From Streptomyces xinghaiensis S187 (GTDB lineage Bacteria > Actinomycetota > Actinomycetes > Streptomycetales > Streptomycetaceae): a stretch of 64,000 nt of DNA. The DNA lies in NCBI RefSeq assembly GCF_000220705.2, contig NZ_CP023202.1, positions 682,001-746,000 on the forward strand. Direction: 5' to 3'. Positions 1 to 9,141 of this stretch are shown here, one piece after another (positions within the stretch are counted from its first letter, which is position 1; every line of letters starts with the position of its first letter). The notes beneath the pieces were generated by a model. That model did no database searches, was not told where the DNA came from, and saw only the letters and a program-made list of their open reading frames with translations. Made by a program: the position numbers and the translations under genes.

Positions 1-39
1 GTCTTCATGGTGGTGCGCGCCGCGGCTCTCTGGGAGTGA
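1..39 (+). CDS. 3' end of an unidentified gene (partial)
   Basis: The first 39 bases read in frame as a short hydrophobic C-terminal tail ending in Trp-Glu and a TGA stop at 37-39, followed at once by a GC-rich hairpin. This fits the last 12 codons of a plus-strand gene that begins outside the window. The remaining sequence is too short to assign a family, and a chance open frame cannot be excluded. Confidence 0.35.
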   Translation, partial: VFMVVRAAALWE

Positions 40-40
40 G

Positions 41-72
41 CCGGGCGGAGGCACAGGGCTCCCGCCGCCCGG
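41..72. terminator. GC-rich hairpin between convergent genes
   Basis: CCGGGCGG at 41-48 pairs with CCGCCCGG at 65-72 around a 16-nt loop. It lies between the stop of the left-edge gene and the stop of the minus-strand epimerase, where a shared bidirectional terminator is expected. There is no T-tract, as is common in actinomycetes. Confidence 0.45.
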
Positions 73-87
73 CCCGCGCCCGGCGGG

Positions 88-1236
88 TCAGGGCCGCTCG
101 CCGACGCCCGTCGCCACCTCGGCGGCCCGGCCGCCGCCGGGCAGGCTCGGCGCGAGCGGCGCCGTGTCCATGCCGCGCTCCTCCCGCAGCCCGTCCACGA
201 AGGCCGTGAGCGCCTCCCGGGCGGTGTACCGGGGGTGCCAGCCCAGTTCCTCCACGGCGCGCCGGGTGTCCATGAGCGGCAGCCGCAGGACCGCGTCGAA
301 GAGCTGCGGGGAGGCGGGCACGAGATGCAGCCGCCAGGCCGCGGCCAGGCCGGACCGCACGGGCCAGGCGGGCATCCGTACGACGCGGGCGCCGAAGAGC
401 TCCGCGAGCATCGGGGCGTCGACCGGCGGGTCCGCGGCCAGGTTGTACGCGCCGTGCGCGGCCGGTGAGGTGACGGCGAGGCGGTAGGCCTCGGCCGCGT
501 CGTCGGTGTGCAGGGCCTGGAAGCGGAGACCGGGCAGGTCGGGGACGACCGGCAGCAGGTCGGGGCGGGCCATCCGCCGGGAGAGCAGGGGGCCGGCGAA
601 GAGCCGGCGCTGCTGGGGGGCCGCCTCGGGCTTGAAGAGGAAGCCGGGCCGCATCCGGACGACCCGCATGTGCGGGTGCTCACGCTCATGAACGTCGAGC
701 GCCCGTTCGATATACGACTTCTCGCGGCAGTAGGCGGCCTCCGGCCAGCCGTGCGTGGGCCAGCTCTCGTCGACGGGGCGGTCCTTGGGCCCGGCCGAGT
801 AGGCCCCCACGGACGAGGCGTACACCAGGGCGGGGACGCCCGCCGCGGCCGCCGCCTCGAATACCCGGAGGCTGCCCAGGACATTGGTCCGCCAGGTGAG
901 CGCGGGGGTGTGCGTCGGCTGGAACAGCCAGGCGAGGTGGACGACGGCGTCGGCGCCCCGGAAGTGCCGGGTGAGGTCGCCCAGGGCGGCGTCCTCGCCG
1001 ACGTCGACCGCCGCCCACCGGGTGCGCGGCGGTGACCAGCCGGGCAGGCGCCGGGCGAGCCCGAGCACGGACCCGACGGCCGGGTCCTCGCTCAGGGCGC
1101 GCACCACGCTCGTCCCCACATTCCCGGTGGCGCCGACGACCACGACCCGCAGGCCGCCACCGGCCCCGTCACCCCCCTTCCCGCCGGTGCCGGTGGTGCC
1201 GGTGCCGTCACTGCCGCCGTGCGGAACGCTGCTCAT
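88..1236 (-). CDS. NAD-dependent epimerase/dehydratase (extended SDR)
   Basis: This 382-aa protein starts at ATG 1236, with a GAGGAG ribosome binding site 8 nt upstream. After a Gly/Thr-rich N-terminal tail of about 28 residues comes a Rossmann fold with the NAD(P)-binding GATGNVG motif at 35-41, then a YASS strand and an AYCREK segment (YxxxK active site). It is an extended short-chain dehydrogenase of the type acting on nucleotide sugars or other small hydroxy compounds; the substrate cannot be read from sequence. It lies 76 bp downstream of the transketolase gene on the same strand and is probably co-transcribed with it. The low-complexity N-terminus is unusual but starts at the only well-placed ribosome binding site. 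Confidence 0.85.
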   Translation of the reverse strand: MSSVPHGGSDGTGTTGTGGKGGDGAGGGLRVVVVGATGNVGTSVVRALSEDPAVGSVLGLARRLPGWSPPRTRWAAVDVGEDAALGDLTRHFRGADAVVHLAWLFQPTHTPALTWRTNVLGSLRVFEAAAAAGVPALVYASSVGAYSAGPKDRPVDESWPTHGWPEAAYCREKSYIERALDVHEREHPHMRVVRMRPGFLFKPEAAPQQRRLFAGPLLSRRMARPDLLPVVPDLPGLRFQALHTDDAAEAYRLAVTSPAAHGAYNLAADPPVDAPMLAELFGARVVRMPAWPVRSGLAAAWRLHLVPASPQLFDAVLRLPLMDTRRAVEELGWHPRYTAREALTAFVDGLREERGMDTAPLAPSLPGGGRAAEVATGVGERP

Positions 1237-1312
1237 CGGCGCTGCTCCTCAACAGGTCGAGAACGAATGGGCGAAGGGAGTGAAGAGGGAAGGGGGCCGG
1301 GGAGGCCCGGGG

Positions 1313-3148
1313 TCAGCCGGGAGAGGCGACCAGCCGCCGCGCGGCCGCGGTGATCGCCTCCCGGTCGATGCCGGCGGCGGCGAGCTGCTCCTCCGCGGTG
1401 GCGGAGTCGGGCATGGTGCGGACCGCGAGGCGGGCCACCCGCGGTACGGGCCTGCCGTCGGCGAAGGCCTCCAGCACGGCGTCGCCGAGCCCGCCCTCGG
1501 GCCGGTGGTCCTCGACGGTGACGATCCGCCCGGTGTCGCGGGCGGCCTCGTGCAGGGTCTCGGCGTCGACGGGCTTCACCGAGTAGAGGTCGATGACGCG
1601 GGCGGCGATGCCCTCCTCGGCGAGCCGGTCGGCGGCGGCCAGCGCCTCGTGGACGGTGACCCCGGCGGCGGCCAGGGTCACCCGGTCCTCACCGGAGGAG
1701 CGGAGCACCTTGCTGCCGCCGATGGCGAACGGCTCCTCGGGCCCGTAGAGCCCCGGGTAGGCGTCGCGGGACGTGCGCAGATAGCTGATGCCGGGCCGGT
1801 CGCACATCGCGGAGACCAGGCGGCCGGTCTGGTTCGGGTCGCAGGGGTACAGGACGGTGCTGCCGTGGACCGCGCGGAGCATGGCGAGGTCCTCCAGCGC
1901 CATCTGGGAGGGGCCGTCCGGGCCGATGGCCACCCCGGCGTGCGAGCCGGCGACGCGCAGCCCGGCGCCGCTGACCGCGGCCATCCGCAGGAAGTCGTGG
2001 GCGCGGGTGAGGAAGGCGCCGAACGTGGAGACGTACGGGACCCAGCCGCGGGCCTGGACGCCGACGGCCGCCGCGACGAGCTGCTGTTCGGCGATGTAGC
2101 ACTCGATGAACCGGTCCGGGTGCTCCTGGGCGAAGAACTTGGCCCGGGTGGAGTCGCTGACCTCGCCGTCGAGGGCGACGACATCGCCGCGCGCCGTGCC
2201 GAGCGCCGCCAGGGCGCGGCCGTAGGCGTCACGGGTGGCGACCTCCTCGCCCGGCTCGTAGCGCGGCAGTCGCAGGTCGGCGAGGGGGCGCTCCGGCTCG
2301 CGGACCTCGGGGGGCGGCTGGACGTCGACCCGCAGGGCGCGCGGCCCGCCCAGTTCGGCGATGGCCTCGGCGGCGTCCGGCAGCGGCTTGCCGTGGGCGC
2401 CCTCGCGGTCCTCCACGGCCTCCACGCCCTGCCCCTTGATGGTCCGGGCGATGACGGCGGTGGGACGGTGCGGGGTGGCCTTCGCCTCGGCGTAGGCGGC
2501 CTCGACGGCCGCGGGGTCGTGGCCGTCGATCTCGACGGTGTGCCAGCCGAAGGCCCGGATGCGCCGGGCGTAGGCGTCGAGGTCCCATTCGTGGCGGGTG
2601 GGGCCGCGCTGGCCGAGCCGGTTGACGTCGACGATCGCGGTCAGATTGTCCAGGCCCTCGTGGCCGGCGTATTCGAACGCCTCCCACATCGAGCCCTCCG
2701 CCAGTTCGCTGTCCCCGCACAGCACCCAGGTGCGGTACGGCAGCCGGTCCAGGCGCTTGCCGGCGAGGGCCAGGCCGACGCCGACCGGCAGGCCCTGGCC
2801 CAGCGAGCCGGTGGCCACGTCCACCCAGGGCAGCCGGGGCGTGGGGTGGCCCTCCAGGCGGCTGCCGTGCCGGCGGAAGGTCAGGAGTTCGTCGTCGCCG
2901 ATGGCACCGGCCGCCTTGAACAGGGCGTAGAGCAGCGGCGAGGCGTGGCCCTTGGAGAAGACCAGGTGGTCGTTGCCGGGGTGGTCCGGCCGGTCGAAGT
3001 CGTAGTGCAGGTGGCGGGCCAGCAGGACGGCCATCAGGTCGGCGGCGGACATCGAGGACGTGGGGTGGCCGGAGCCGGCGGCGTCGGCGGCCCGCACGGC
3101 GTCGACGCGCAGTTGCTGCCCCAGTTCGCGCAGGTGGTCGAGATCCAT
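1313..3148 (-). CDS. tkt: transketolase (short form)
   Basis: A 611-aa thiamine-diphosphate enzyme that transfers two-carbon ketol units in the pentose phosphate pathway. The N-terminal half has the ThDP/Mg motif GDSELAEGS followed about 25 residues later by VDVNRLGQ; the middle has the pyrimidine-domain sequence around CYIAEQQLV, and a transketolase C-terminal domain completes it. At about 610 residues it matches the shorter transketolase class rather than the 690-700-aa housekeeping enzyme, so it is probably a second copy. The start at ATG 3148 is chosen because GAGGAAGG lies just upstream and homology begins there, although the frame stays open far beyond. It shares a 162-bp divergent promoter region with the FUSC-type gene, and the epimerase lies downstream. 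Confidence 0.9.
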   Translation of the reverse strand: MDLDHLRELGQQLRVDAVRAADAAGSGHPTSSMSAADLMAVLLARHLHYDFDRPDHPGNDHLVFSKGHASPLLYALFKAAGAIGDDELLTFRRHGSRLEGHPTPRLPWVDVATGSLGQGLPVGVGLALAGKRLDRLPYRTWVLCGDSELAEGSMWEAFEYAGHEGLDNLTAIVDVNRLGQRGPTRHEWDLDAYARRIRAFGWHTVEIDGHDPAAVEAAYAEAKATPHRPTAVIARTIKGQGVEAVEDREGAHGKPLPDAAEAIAELGGPRALRVDVQPPPEVREPERPLADLRLPRYEPGEEVATRDAYGRALAALGTARGDVVALDGEVSDSTRAKFFAQEHPDRFIECYIAEQQLVAAAVGVQARGWVPYVSTFGAFLTRAHDFLRMAAVSGAGLRVAGSHAGVAIGPDGPSQMALEDLAMLRAVHGSTVLYPCDPNQTGRLVSAMCDRPGISYLRTSRDAYPGLYGPEEPFAIGGSKVLRSSGEDRVTLAAAGVTVHEALAAADRLAEEGIAARVIDLYSVKPVDAETLHEAARDTGRIVTVEDHRPEGGLGDAVLEAFADGRPVPRVARLAVRTMPDSATAEEQLAAAGIDREAITAAARRLVASPG

Positions 3149-3310
3149 GTCGCCTTCCTCGTCGGGTTCCCCGTCGGGAACGTTGCGGATGGGGTTGGGA
3201 CGTCCACGCTGGGTACCCCGCATCCGGCCCGGCATCCACCGCCGTACGGCGGGATTCCTCACGCCGTACGGCAGGCGTGCGGAGCCGCCGCGCGTGGCAC
3301 GGGAGAAGTG

Positions 3311-4537
3311 ATGCCCTACACACCCCGTATGCCGCACAGCCGTTCCCCGCACGCCCCGTCGCCGTCCCGGTTCCTCCGCGCGGAGGCGGCCGCGGTGGCC
3401 CGGTCCGCCCGCCGGGCGTGGTCGGGGCCCGGGCGCGAACGGGATCTTCTCGTCCAATCCCTGAAGTCCGCGCTGGCCGCGGTCCTCGCCTGGGCGCTGT
3501 CGTCCTGGCTGCTGCCGGACACCCTCGCCCTGATGGCGCCCTGGGTGGCCCTCGTCCTGGTGCAGGCCACCGTCTACCGGTCGATGGCGCGGGGCGCGCA
3601 GCAGCTCGCGGCGATCGCCCTCGGCACCGTGCTGGGCACCGCCGCCCTGGCGCTGCTCGGCCATCCGGTGGCGGCGCTGGCCGTCGTGCTGCCGCTGACC
3701 ATCCTCACCGGCAACTGGCCCCGCCTGGGCGACCAGGGCGTCTACAGCGCGACCTCGGCGCTGTTCACGGTGACCGCCTCCGGGGAGGCGACGGCGGTGG
3801 TCGCCGGGGAGCGGGTGCTGGCCGCGCTGCTCGGCGCCGGTGTGGCCGTCGCCGTCAACGCGCTGCTGCGCCCGCCGCAGTATCTGCGGGACACCCGCAA
3901 GGCCGTACGGAACGTGGTGGACGAGGCGGCCGACGCCCTGGAAGCGGTCGCGGACGGTCTGGGTGAGCCGCTGGAGTACGACCGGGCCCGCGACTGGTAC
4001 GACCGCGCCCGCCGGCTGCCCCGGCTCATCGGCGATGTGCGGTCCTCGGTCGCGTGGACCCGGGAGAGCACGTGGTTCAACCCCGAGCGGCGCAAGCGGG
4101 CGGAGGCGGCCCGGCTGGCGCCGTGGTACGACGAGACGCTGCACACCCTGGAGGAGGTGTCCGGCCATCTCACCGCTCTGACCGCCATCCTGCTGGACGC
4201 GGCCGACGAGAAGCGGCCGAGCCCGCGGCCGGACGCGGGGGTGACGGAGCCCTACGCCGCCTTCCTCCGCCAGGTCGCGGGGGTGCTGCGGGCCTACGGC
4301 CGGTGGGTGGCGGAGGAGAACGGCGGACGGCGGGAGCGGGAGCTGGACGAAATGGCGGCCGCGGTCGGCGAGACGCACGACCGGCTGCGCGCGGAACTGC
4401 CGCGCTGGGCCACCGGAAGCCCGGACTCCGTGGCGTTCTTCGGCTCGCTGCTCCGGCAGGCCGGGGGGCTGACGGATCATCTGGCACCCGGCCGCCGCCC
4501 CGAGGAGCCCTCCGGGACGGAGCGGCCGGACGAGTGA
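3311..4537 (+). CDS. FUSC-family / aromatic acid exporter-like membrane protein
   Basis: A 408-aa membrane protein. After about 45 polar, basic residues there is a block of roughly six hydrophobic helices (about residues 50-185) with the LALMAPWVALVLVQATVYRS-type repeat typical of FUSC/ArAE half-transporters, then a long cytoplasmic helical domain rich in Arg, Glu and Ala. Family members export aromatic acids or other amphipathic compounds; the substrate here is unknown. The start is set at ATG 3311, where GGGAGAA precedes it; an internal ATG 18 bases on is an alternative. It is transcribed away from the transketolase gene and ends just before a strong hairpin. Confidence 0.8.
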   Translation: MPYTPRMPHSRSPHAPSPSRFLRAEAAAVARSARRAWSGPGRERDLLVQSLKSALAAVLAWALSSWLLPDTLALMAPWVALVLVQATVYRSMARGAQQLAAIALGTVLGTAALALLGHPVAALAVVLPLTILTGNWPRLGDQGVYSATSALFTVTASGEATAVVAGERVLAALLGAGVAVAVNALLRPPQYLRDTRKAVRNVVDEAADALEAVADGLGEPLEYDRARDWYDRARRLPRLIGDVRSSVAWTRESTWFNPERRKRAEAARLAPWYDETLHTLEEVSGHLTALTAILLDAADEKRPSPRPDAGVTEPYAAFLRQVAGVLRAYGRWVAEENGGRRERELDEMAAAVGETHDRLRAELPRWATGSPDSVAFFGSLLRQAGGLTDHLAPGRRPEEPSGTERPDE

Positions 4538-4578
4538 TCCCCGGACCGGGCCGGGGATGCTCCGCCGGGAGCTCTGCG

Positions 4579-4615
4579 CACCCCCGGCCGTCCCGCTCCG
4601 CGGCGGCCGGGGGTG
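4579..4615. terminator. 12-bp inverted repeat, bidirectional terminator
   Basis: CACCCCCGGCCG at 4579-4590 pairs perfectly with 4604-4615. It lies between the stops of the convergent FUSC-type and SecDF genes and can serve both. No T-run follows. Confidence 0.6.
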
Positions 4616-4643
4616 TCGCGGACGGCGGGGCCGTCCGGGCGCG

Positions 4644-7013
4644 TCAGACGCGTGCGCCGTTGTCACCGGCCTCGGGGCGGACGTCCGCCGCGCGGTCCCG
4701 GGGCCGCGGCGGGCCGGAACGCTTCCTCGCCGGCGGCGCCGTGGCACCGCTCCGTCCGGCCAGTTCGACGGCGATCGGCACGGCCGTGAGCACCGAGGAG
4801 AACATGCCCACGGTGAGACCGACGAGCAGCGCGAGGGCGAAGTCGGTGAGCGAGTCGCCGCCGAGCACGGCGAGCGCCACCAGGATGAAGAGGGCGCCCA
4901 TGCCGGTGTTGACGGTCCGCGGCACGGTCTGCACCACGGCCCGGCCCGCGACCTCCGCGAACGGTGTGCCCCGGTGCCGCGCCCACAGCTCCCGCACCCG
5001 GTCGAAGACCACCACCGAGTCGTTGACCGAGTAGCCGATGACGGTCAGCAGGGCCGCCAGGAACACCCCGTCGACCGGTTTGCCCAGCCAGGCGAAGACG
5101 CCGACGAGGATGAGCACGTCATGGGCCATGGCGGCCACGGTCGCCGCCCCGAAGATCCAGCGGAAGCGGACCGCGAGGTAGACGAGCTGGGCGGCCAGCG
5201 CGACGCCGAGGGCGATCAGCGCGTTGCGGCGCAGTTCGTCCCCGAGGCTGGGGCCGATCAGCTCGTCGCGGAGCTTCTCGGCGCCGCCGCCCGTCTCCGC
5301 CAGGGCGTCCCGGACCCGGAGCACGTCCGCGTCGCCGAGGTCCTCGCTCCGCACGGAGATGCCGCCGTCGCCGGAGGTCTGGACGACCGCGCGCGGGAAA
5401 CCGGCGTCCGACACGGCCCGGCGGGCCTCCTCGGCGTCCACCGGCCGCTCCGTGGCGTACTCCACGAGACGGCCGCCGGTGAACTCCACGCCGAAGTCGA
5501 GCCCCCGGACCAGGATGCCGCTCACCGCCAGCACCAGGACGACCGCCGAGCCGGCGAGCCAGCGCCTGCGGTACCGCATGAGGCCGGGGCCGCGCCCCTC
5601 GAGCCGGCGGCGCAGCCGCCCGCCGCCCGCGATACCGCTGAGACCGGGACGGCGCCGCAGCGCGCGCCGGCCGGCCGCGCTCTCGGTCAGCGCCCGGGCC
5701 ACGACGAGCGCGCTGACCATGGAGGCGAGCACACCGATGGAGAGGGTCACGCCGAAGCCGCGGACCGGGCCCGAGGCGAGGAAGAACAGCAGCACGGCCG
5801 CGAGCAGGGTGGTGACGTTGGAGTCCGCGATGGCGCTGAACGCGTTGCGGTAGCCGGACGTCAGGGCCGAGCGCAGGCTCCTCCCGCGCCGCGCCGCGTA
5901 CTCCTCCCGGGCCCGTTCGAACACCAGCACGTTGGCGTCCACGGCCATGCCGATGGCCAGGACGAAACCGGCCAGTCCGGGCAGCGTCAGGGTGGCTCCG
6001 AGGAGCAGCAGCGCCGCGTAGGAGATGAGTCCGTAGCTCACCAGGGCGATCGCGGCGAGGCCGCCGAAGAACCGGTAGACGGCCAGGATGAACAGCGAGG
6101 TGGCGAGGATGCCGATCACGGCGGCCCGGGCACTGGCGTCGATGGCGGCCGCGCCCAGGGTCGGGCCCACGGTCCGCTGCTCCACCGTCTCGACGGGCAC
6201 CGGCAGGGCTCCGCCGCTGATGAGCAGCGCCAGTTCCTTGGCGTCCTCCGCGCCGAAGTCACCGGTGATCTGGGTGGAACCGCCGGCGATCCCGCCGTCG
6301 CAGCGGACGGACGGGTCGACCTGCGGCGAGGAGATCACCTCGTCGTCCAGCACGATGGCCACCCGCCGGGCGGGGTCACCGGGCGGCGCACAGGCGGCCT
6401 CGGCGGTCAGCTCGCGCCACTTCTCCTTGCCCGCTCCCCGCAGGTCCACGGTGACGTACCAGCCGCCGCCGGTCTGTGCGTCGAAGCCGGCGCCGGCCCC
6501 CTCCACGAGGGCGCCGCTCAGCCCGGCCGGGCCGATGCGCAGCGGCTGCCCGTCCTCGTCGGTGAGGGTCCGTTCGTCCTTCTCCTTCTTCTCCTTCTTC
6601 CCTTCCACCGTGTCCCCGCCGGTGTCCTCCCGGGCGGACTCGCCCGCGCCGGTCACCGGGTGGAAGGTCAGCTGCGCGGTGCGGCCGAGGACCTCGGCCG
6701 CCTGCCGCGGGTCCTGCACCCCGGGGAGTTCGACGATGATGCGCCGCTCCCCGGAGCTGGTGATGGTCGGTTCGGTGACGCCGAGGGCGTCGACCCGGCG
6801 GCGCAGCACCTCCAGGGTCCGCTCGGTGGCCTCGGGTCCGGCCTCCGCCCGGGCGGAGTCACGGGTCTCCAGGACGATCTGTGTGCCGCCGCGCAGATCG
6901 AGTCCGAGCCGGGGCGGCTTGGTGAAGCTCAGCCAGACGGACGCGGCGACGACGGCAAGGGCGATGAACACCCGCACCCAGTGGGCGCGGGAGGATGTGG
7001 CGTGCGTGTGCAC
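4644..7013 (-). CDS. secDF: protein translocase subunit SecDF (fused SecD-SecF)
   Basis: About 789 aa carrying SecD then SecF in one chain, the accessory proton-driven motor of the Sec translocon. SecD shows an N-terminal membrane helix, LGLDLRGG, a periplasmic domain with a very charged KKEKKEKDE loop, and five further helices with GMAVDANVLVFERAREE. SecF starts near residue 480 with its own first helix, FGVEFTGG, and a helical block with GYSVNDSVVVFDR. Streptomycetes usually carry separate secD and secF elsewhere, so this is likely the additional fused paralogue. I prefer GTG 7013 because GGAGG lies just upstream; GTG 7052 in the same frame (802 aa) has no clear ribosome binding site. Confidence 0.9.
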   Translation of the reverse strand: MHTHATSSRAHWVRVFIALAVVAASVWLSFTKPPRLGLDLRGGTQIVLETRDSARAEAGPEATERTLEVLRRRVDALGVTEPTITSSGERRIIVELPGVQDPRQAAEVLGRTAQLTFHPVTGAGESAREDTGGDTVEGKKEKKEKDERTLTDEDGQPLRIGPAGLSGALVEGAGAGFDAQTGGGWYVTVDLRGAGKEKWRELTAEAACAPPGDPARRVAIVLDDEVISSPQVDPSVRCDGGIAGGSTQITGDFGAEDAKELALLISGGALPVPVETVEQRTVGPTLGAAAIDASARAAVIGILATSLFILAVYRFFGGLAAIALVSYGLISYAALLLLGATLTLPGLAGFVLAIGMAVDANVLVFERAREEYAARRGRSLRSALTSGYRNAFSAIADSNVTTLLAAVLLFFLASGPVRGFGVTLSIGVLASMVSALVVARALTESAAGRRALRRRPGLSGIAGGGRLRRRLEGRGPGLMRYRRRWLAGSAVVLVLAVSGILVRGLDFGVEFTGGRLVEYATERPVDAEEARRAVSDAGFPRAVVQTSGDGGISVRSEDLGDADVLRVRDALAETGGGAEKLRDELIGPSLGDELRRNALIALGVALAAQLVYLAVRFRWIFGAATVAAMAHDVLILVGVFAWLGKPVDGVFLAALLTVIGYSVNDSVVVFDRVRELWARHRGTPFAEVAGRAVVQTVPRTVNTGMGALFILVALAVLGGDSLTDFALALLVGLTVGMFSSVLTAVPIAVELAGRSGATAPPARKRSGPPRPRDRAADVRPEAGDNGARV

Positions 7014-7199
7014 ACTGCCTCCAGCAGGCACGCCGTGACCGCTCCGGGGCACGGCGGAGGACGACGAGGGGGACGTCGGTGCCTGGGAGCCGTCCGGGGC
7101 CGGCCCGCCGCCGGGCAGGGCGGATCGGGGCCCGCGTGCGCGCGGGAGGGAGCACGTACGGGACGGCGGCTCCTTCGCCGCCGCTCCGTCCGCTCCCGG

Positions 7200-7616
7200 T
7201 CACCGGCCTCGGAGAGCTCCGGGGCCGGGAGGCGCGCGGCCGGACCGCGGGGTGTGGTGCGCCGTGCCGGTCGCGGGCCGGGGGGCCGCCGCGGGCGCCC
7301 GGTGGCGGACAGCGGCCCGCCCGGCGTGCCGGACCGGTACGGCGGCGGGCATCCCGGTGTGGTGCCGCTGCTGGTCGTCGCCGACGGCGGCGGCCGCCCG
7401 GCCGGAGGACAGGATCCCGGGAACGGCCACCCGCTCAGTGACCGCGGCCGAGTGGTCCGCCGGACCGGTGTACGCGGGCGGGTCGGCGCTCCCCGCCGGA
7501 GAGGACAGCGGCGGACCGCCGAGCAGCACGGCGAGCACCGCGAACAGCGCGGAGAGCACTCCCGCCGGCCGCCGGCCCGGGGAGGAGCGGCGGGAACCGC
7601 CACCGGACGGACGCAT
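7200..7616 (-). CDS. small secreted protein of unknown function
   Basis: A 138-aa product with a convincing ribosome binding site (GGAGGGGGAGGACG before ATG 7616). The N-terminus is basic, followed by a hydrophobic core LSALFAVLAVLLGG and a likely signal-peptidase cleavage after SPAGSA near residue 44. The mature part is rich in Ala, Pro, Arg and His with no recognisable domain and no cysteine. I do not recognise a family. It lies upstream of secDF on the same strand (147-bp gap to the preferred start region) and is divergent from the TPR-like gene. Codon bias is normal, but the repetitive composition means that part of the C-terminus could be fortuitous open frame. Confidence 0.55.
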   Translation of the reverse strand: MRPSGGGSRRSSPGRRPAGVLSALFAVLAVLLGGPPLSSPAGSADPPAYTGPADHSAAVTERVAVPGILSSGRAAAAVGDDQQRHHTGMPAAVPVRHAGRAAVRHRAPAAAPRPATGTAHHTPRSGRAPPGPGALRGR

Positions 7617-7759
7617 CGTCCTCCCCCTCCGCCGACACCGGGTGAACGGCCGACCCTAGCCCACCCCGGCCGGCCGGCGCGGCACCAACGGGGGCTTTGC
7701 ACCGGCGGATTCGCGGCCGTTGTTCGTACGGGCCCGGGAACAGCGGATACGGTGATCCG

Positions 7760-9115
7760 GTGGCGATGATCGGGGACGGAACGGTACCGGGGGCCGTGCT
7801 GCTGCTGGCGGCGGCACCCGTGGGCAGGGGCCGGCTGGTGGACGCGGCGTCCGCGCTGCCCGCGCTGGCGGCCGTGCGGCCGGAGGTGCTCACGGGCACG
7901 GCCGCGGCCGGCGTCGTGGAGCTGGTGGATCCGGCCGACCCGCAGGTGGTGCTGGTCCGGCTGCGGAGCGCGGCGGCCGCTCCGGGACCGCTGCTGGTCC
8001 TGCTCATCGGGCAGCTCACCCTGGACCGGCGGCAGCAGCTGCCGCATCTGGCGCTGGCGCGCACCACGGCGGCGACCGCCCGCTACACCGCGCTGCCCTG
8101 GCACTGGCTCTCCGCCGAACTCCAGTTCCGGCCGCCGGGTACCACCACGGTGCTGGCCGATCTGACGGCCGACCAGGCAGCCTGGGAACGGCTGCCGCCG
8201 CTCTCCGCGCTGGCGGTGGCCGGGGCCGAGCTGTACGGGGCGGTGTCCCCGCCGCCGGGCCGCCGGGCCCCGGCGGAGCCGCTCTACAGCCGGGCCGTCG
8301 CCGGACTGCTCCGGTCCGCCACGGGCCGGCCGTCCCCGGCGGAGCTCCACGATCTCGCCGTCGCCCGCGCCGGGCTGGCCGCCGAGGCCCGGCTGCTGAC
8401 CCCGCTCACGACGGGGCCCGCCGACGCGTACCCCGGGCTGCCCGTCCTCCCCTCCGGCACGGCGCCCCCGCCGCCCTCCCCGGGCCGGCCGGCACCGCCC
8501 GCGCCCGCCGTCGCGGGTTCACCGCACCCCGCCGCCCCGCCGGCGTCCGCGCCGGGCACGGGCGGCCCGGCCGCGCCCGCCCCGGCCCGCTCCCCCGTCC
8601 CGCCGGCCCGGCCGGCTCCGGCGACCCCGCCGGCGTCCCGCCCCCCGGCGCCCGCCGTCTCCACCGCGTCCGCTTCCGCCGCGCCGGAGGACCCGCATCC
8701 GGCCATCCTCGCCGCCGCGCGCGAGGGGAGGCACGGCGAGGCGGCCGCCATGGCAGCCGCCTGGGAGCAGCACGCGCTGCGCCACCACGGCCCGGACTCC
8801 GCCGAGGCGGTGCACTGGCTGGAGGTGCGGGCCGATCTCGCCCGTCTCGCCGGGGACTTCGGCCGCTCCTGCGAACTCTGGCTGTCCGCGGCCTCCGCCC
8901 GGCTCGGCGCCGGGGAGCCGGAGGACGGGCGGGACCTGGTGGCCGCGGTGGACCGAGCGCACCACTGCTGGGAGCAGTTGGGCGACGGTGATACGGCCCG
9001 GCGTCTCGTTTCACGGCTTGCCACCCTGCGTCACCGGGTACCCGGACCACGTCCCGGTGCCGTCGAGGCGCTGGAACGCCGTATCGAGACCCTCGGCGCC
9101 GTCGGCGCGAACTGA
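7760..9115 (+). CDS. TPR-like protein with proline-rich linker
   Basis: About 451 aa. Residues 1-160 form an Ala/Leu-rich globular region, followed by a helical stretch and then a long Pro/Ala/Gly linker (roughly 225-305). The C-terminal 140 residues are helical and repeat-like, with pairs of amphipathic helices around EGRHGEAAAMAAAWEQHALRHHG-type sequence, resembling tetratricopeptide repeats. No signal peptide or catalytic motif is visible. I do not recognise a named family; a scaffold role is possible but is only inference. GTG 7760 and ATG 7766 are adjacent candidate starts, neither with a strong ribosome binding site. The DUF6328 gene follows after 26 bp and may be co-transcribed. Confidence 0.7.
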   Translation: MAMIGDGTVPGAVLLLAAAPVGRGRLVDAASALPALAAVRPEVLTGTAAAGVVELVDPADPQVVLVRLRSAAAAPGPLLVLLIGQLTLDRRQQLPHLALARTTAATARYTALPWHWLSAELQFRPPGTTTVLADLTADQAAWERLPPLSALAVAGAELYGAVSPPPGRRAPAEPLYSRAVAGLLRSATGRPSPAELHDLAVARAGLAAEARLLTPLTTGPADAYPGLPVLPSGTAPPPPSPGRPAPPAPAVAGSPHPAAPPASAPGTGGPAAPAPARSPVPPARPAPATPPASRPPAPAVSTASASAAPEDPHPAILAAAREGRHGEAAAMAAAWEQHALRHHGPDSAEAVHWLEVRADLARLAGDFGRSCELWLSAASARLGAGEPEDGRDLVAAVDRAHHCWEQLGDGDTARRLVSRLATLRHRVPGPRPGAVEALERRIETLGAVGAN

Positions 9116-9141
9116 GGGACGCAGCAGGAGGAGCCGCCCCG

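Noticed and set aside
884..3310. Long plus-strand open frame continuing into the FUSC gene
   Set aside because: It runs antisense through the epimerase and transketolase, has Gly/Asp-rich filler composition, and the ribosome binding site and transporter homology begin at 3311.
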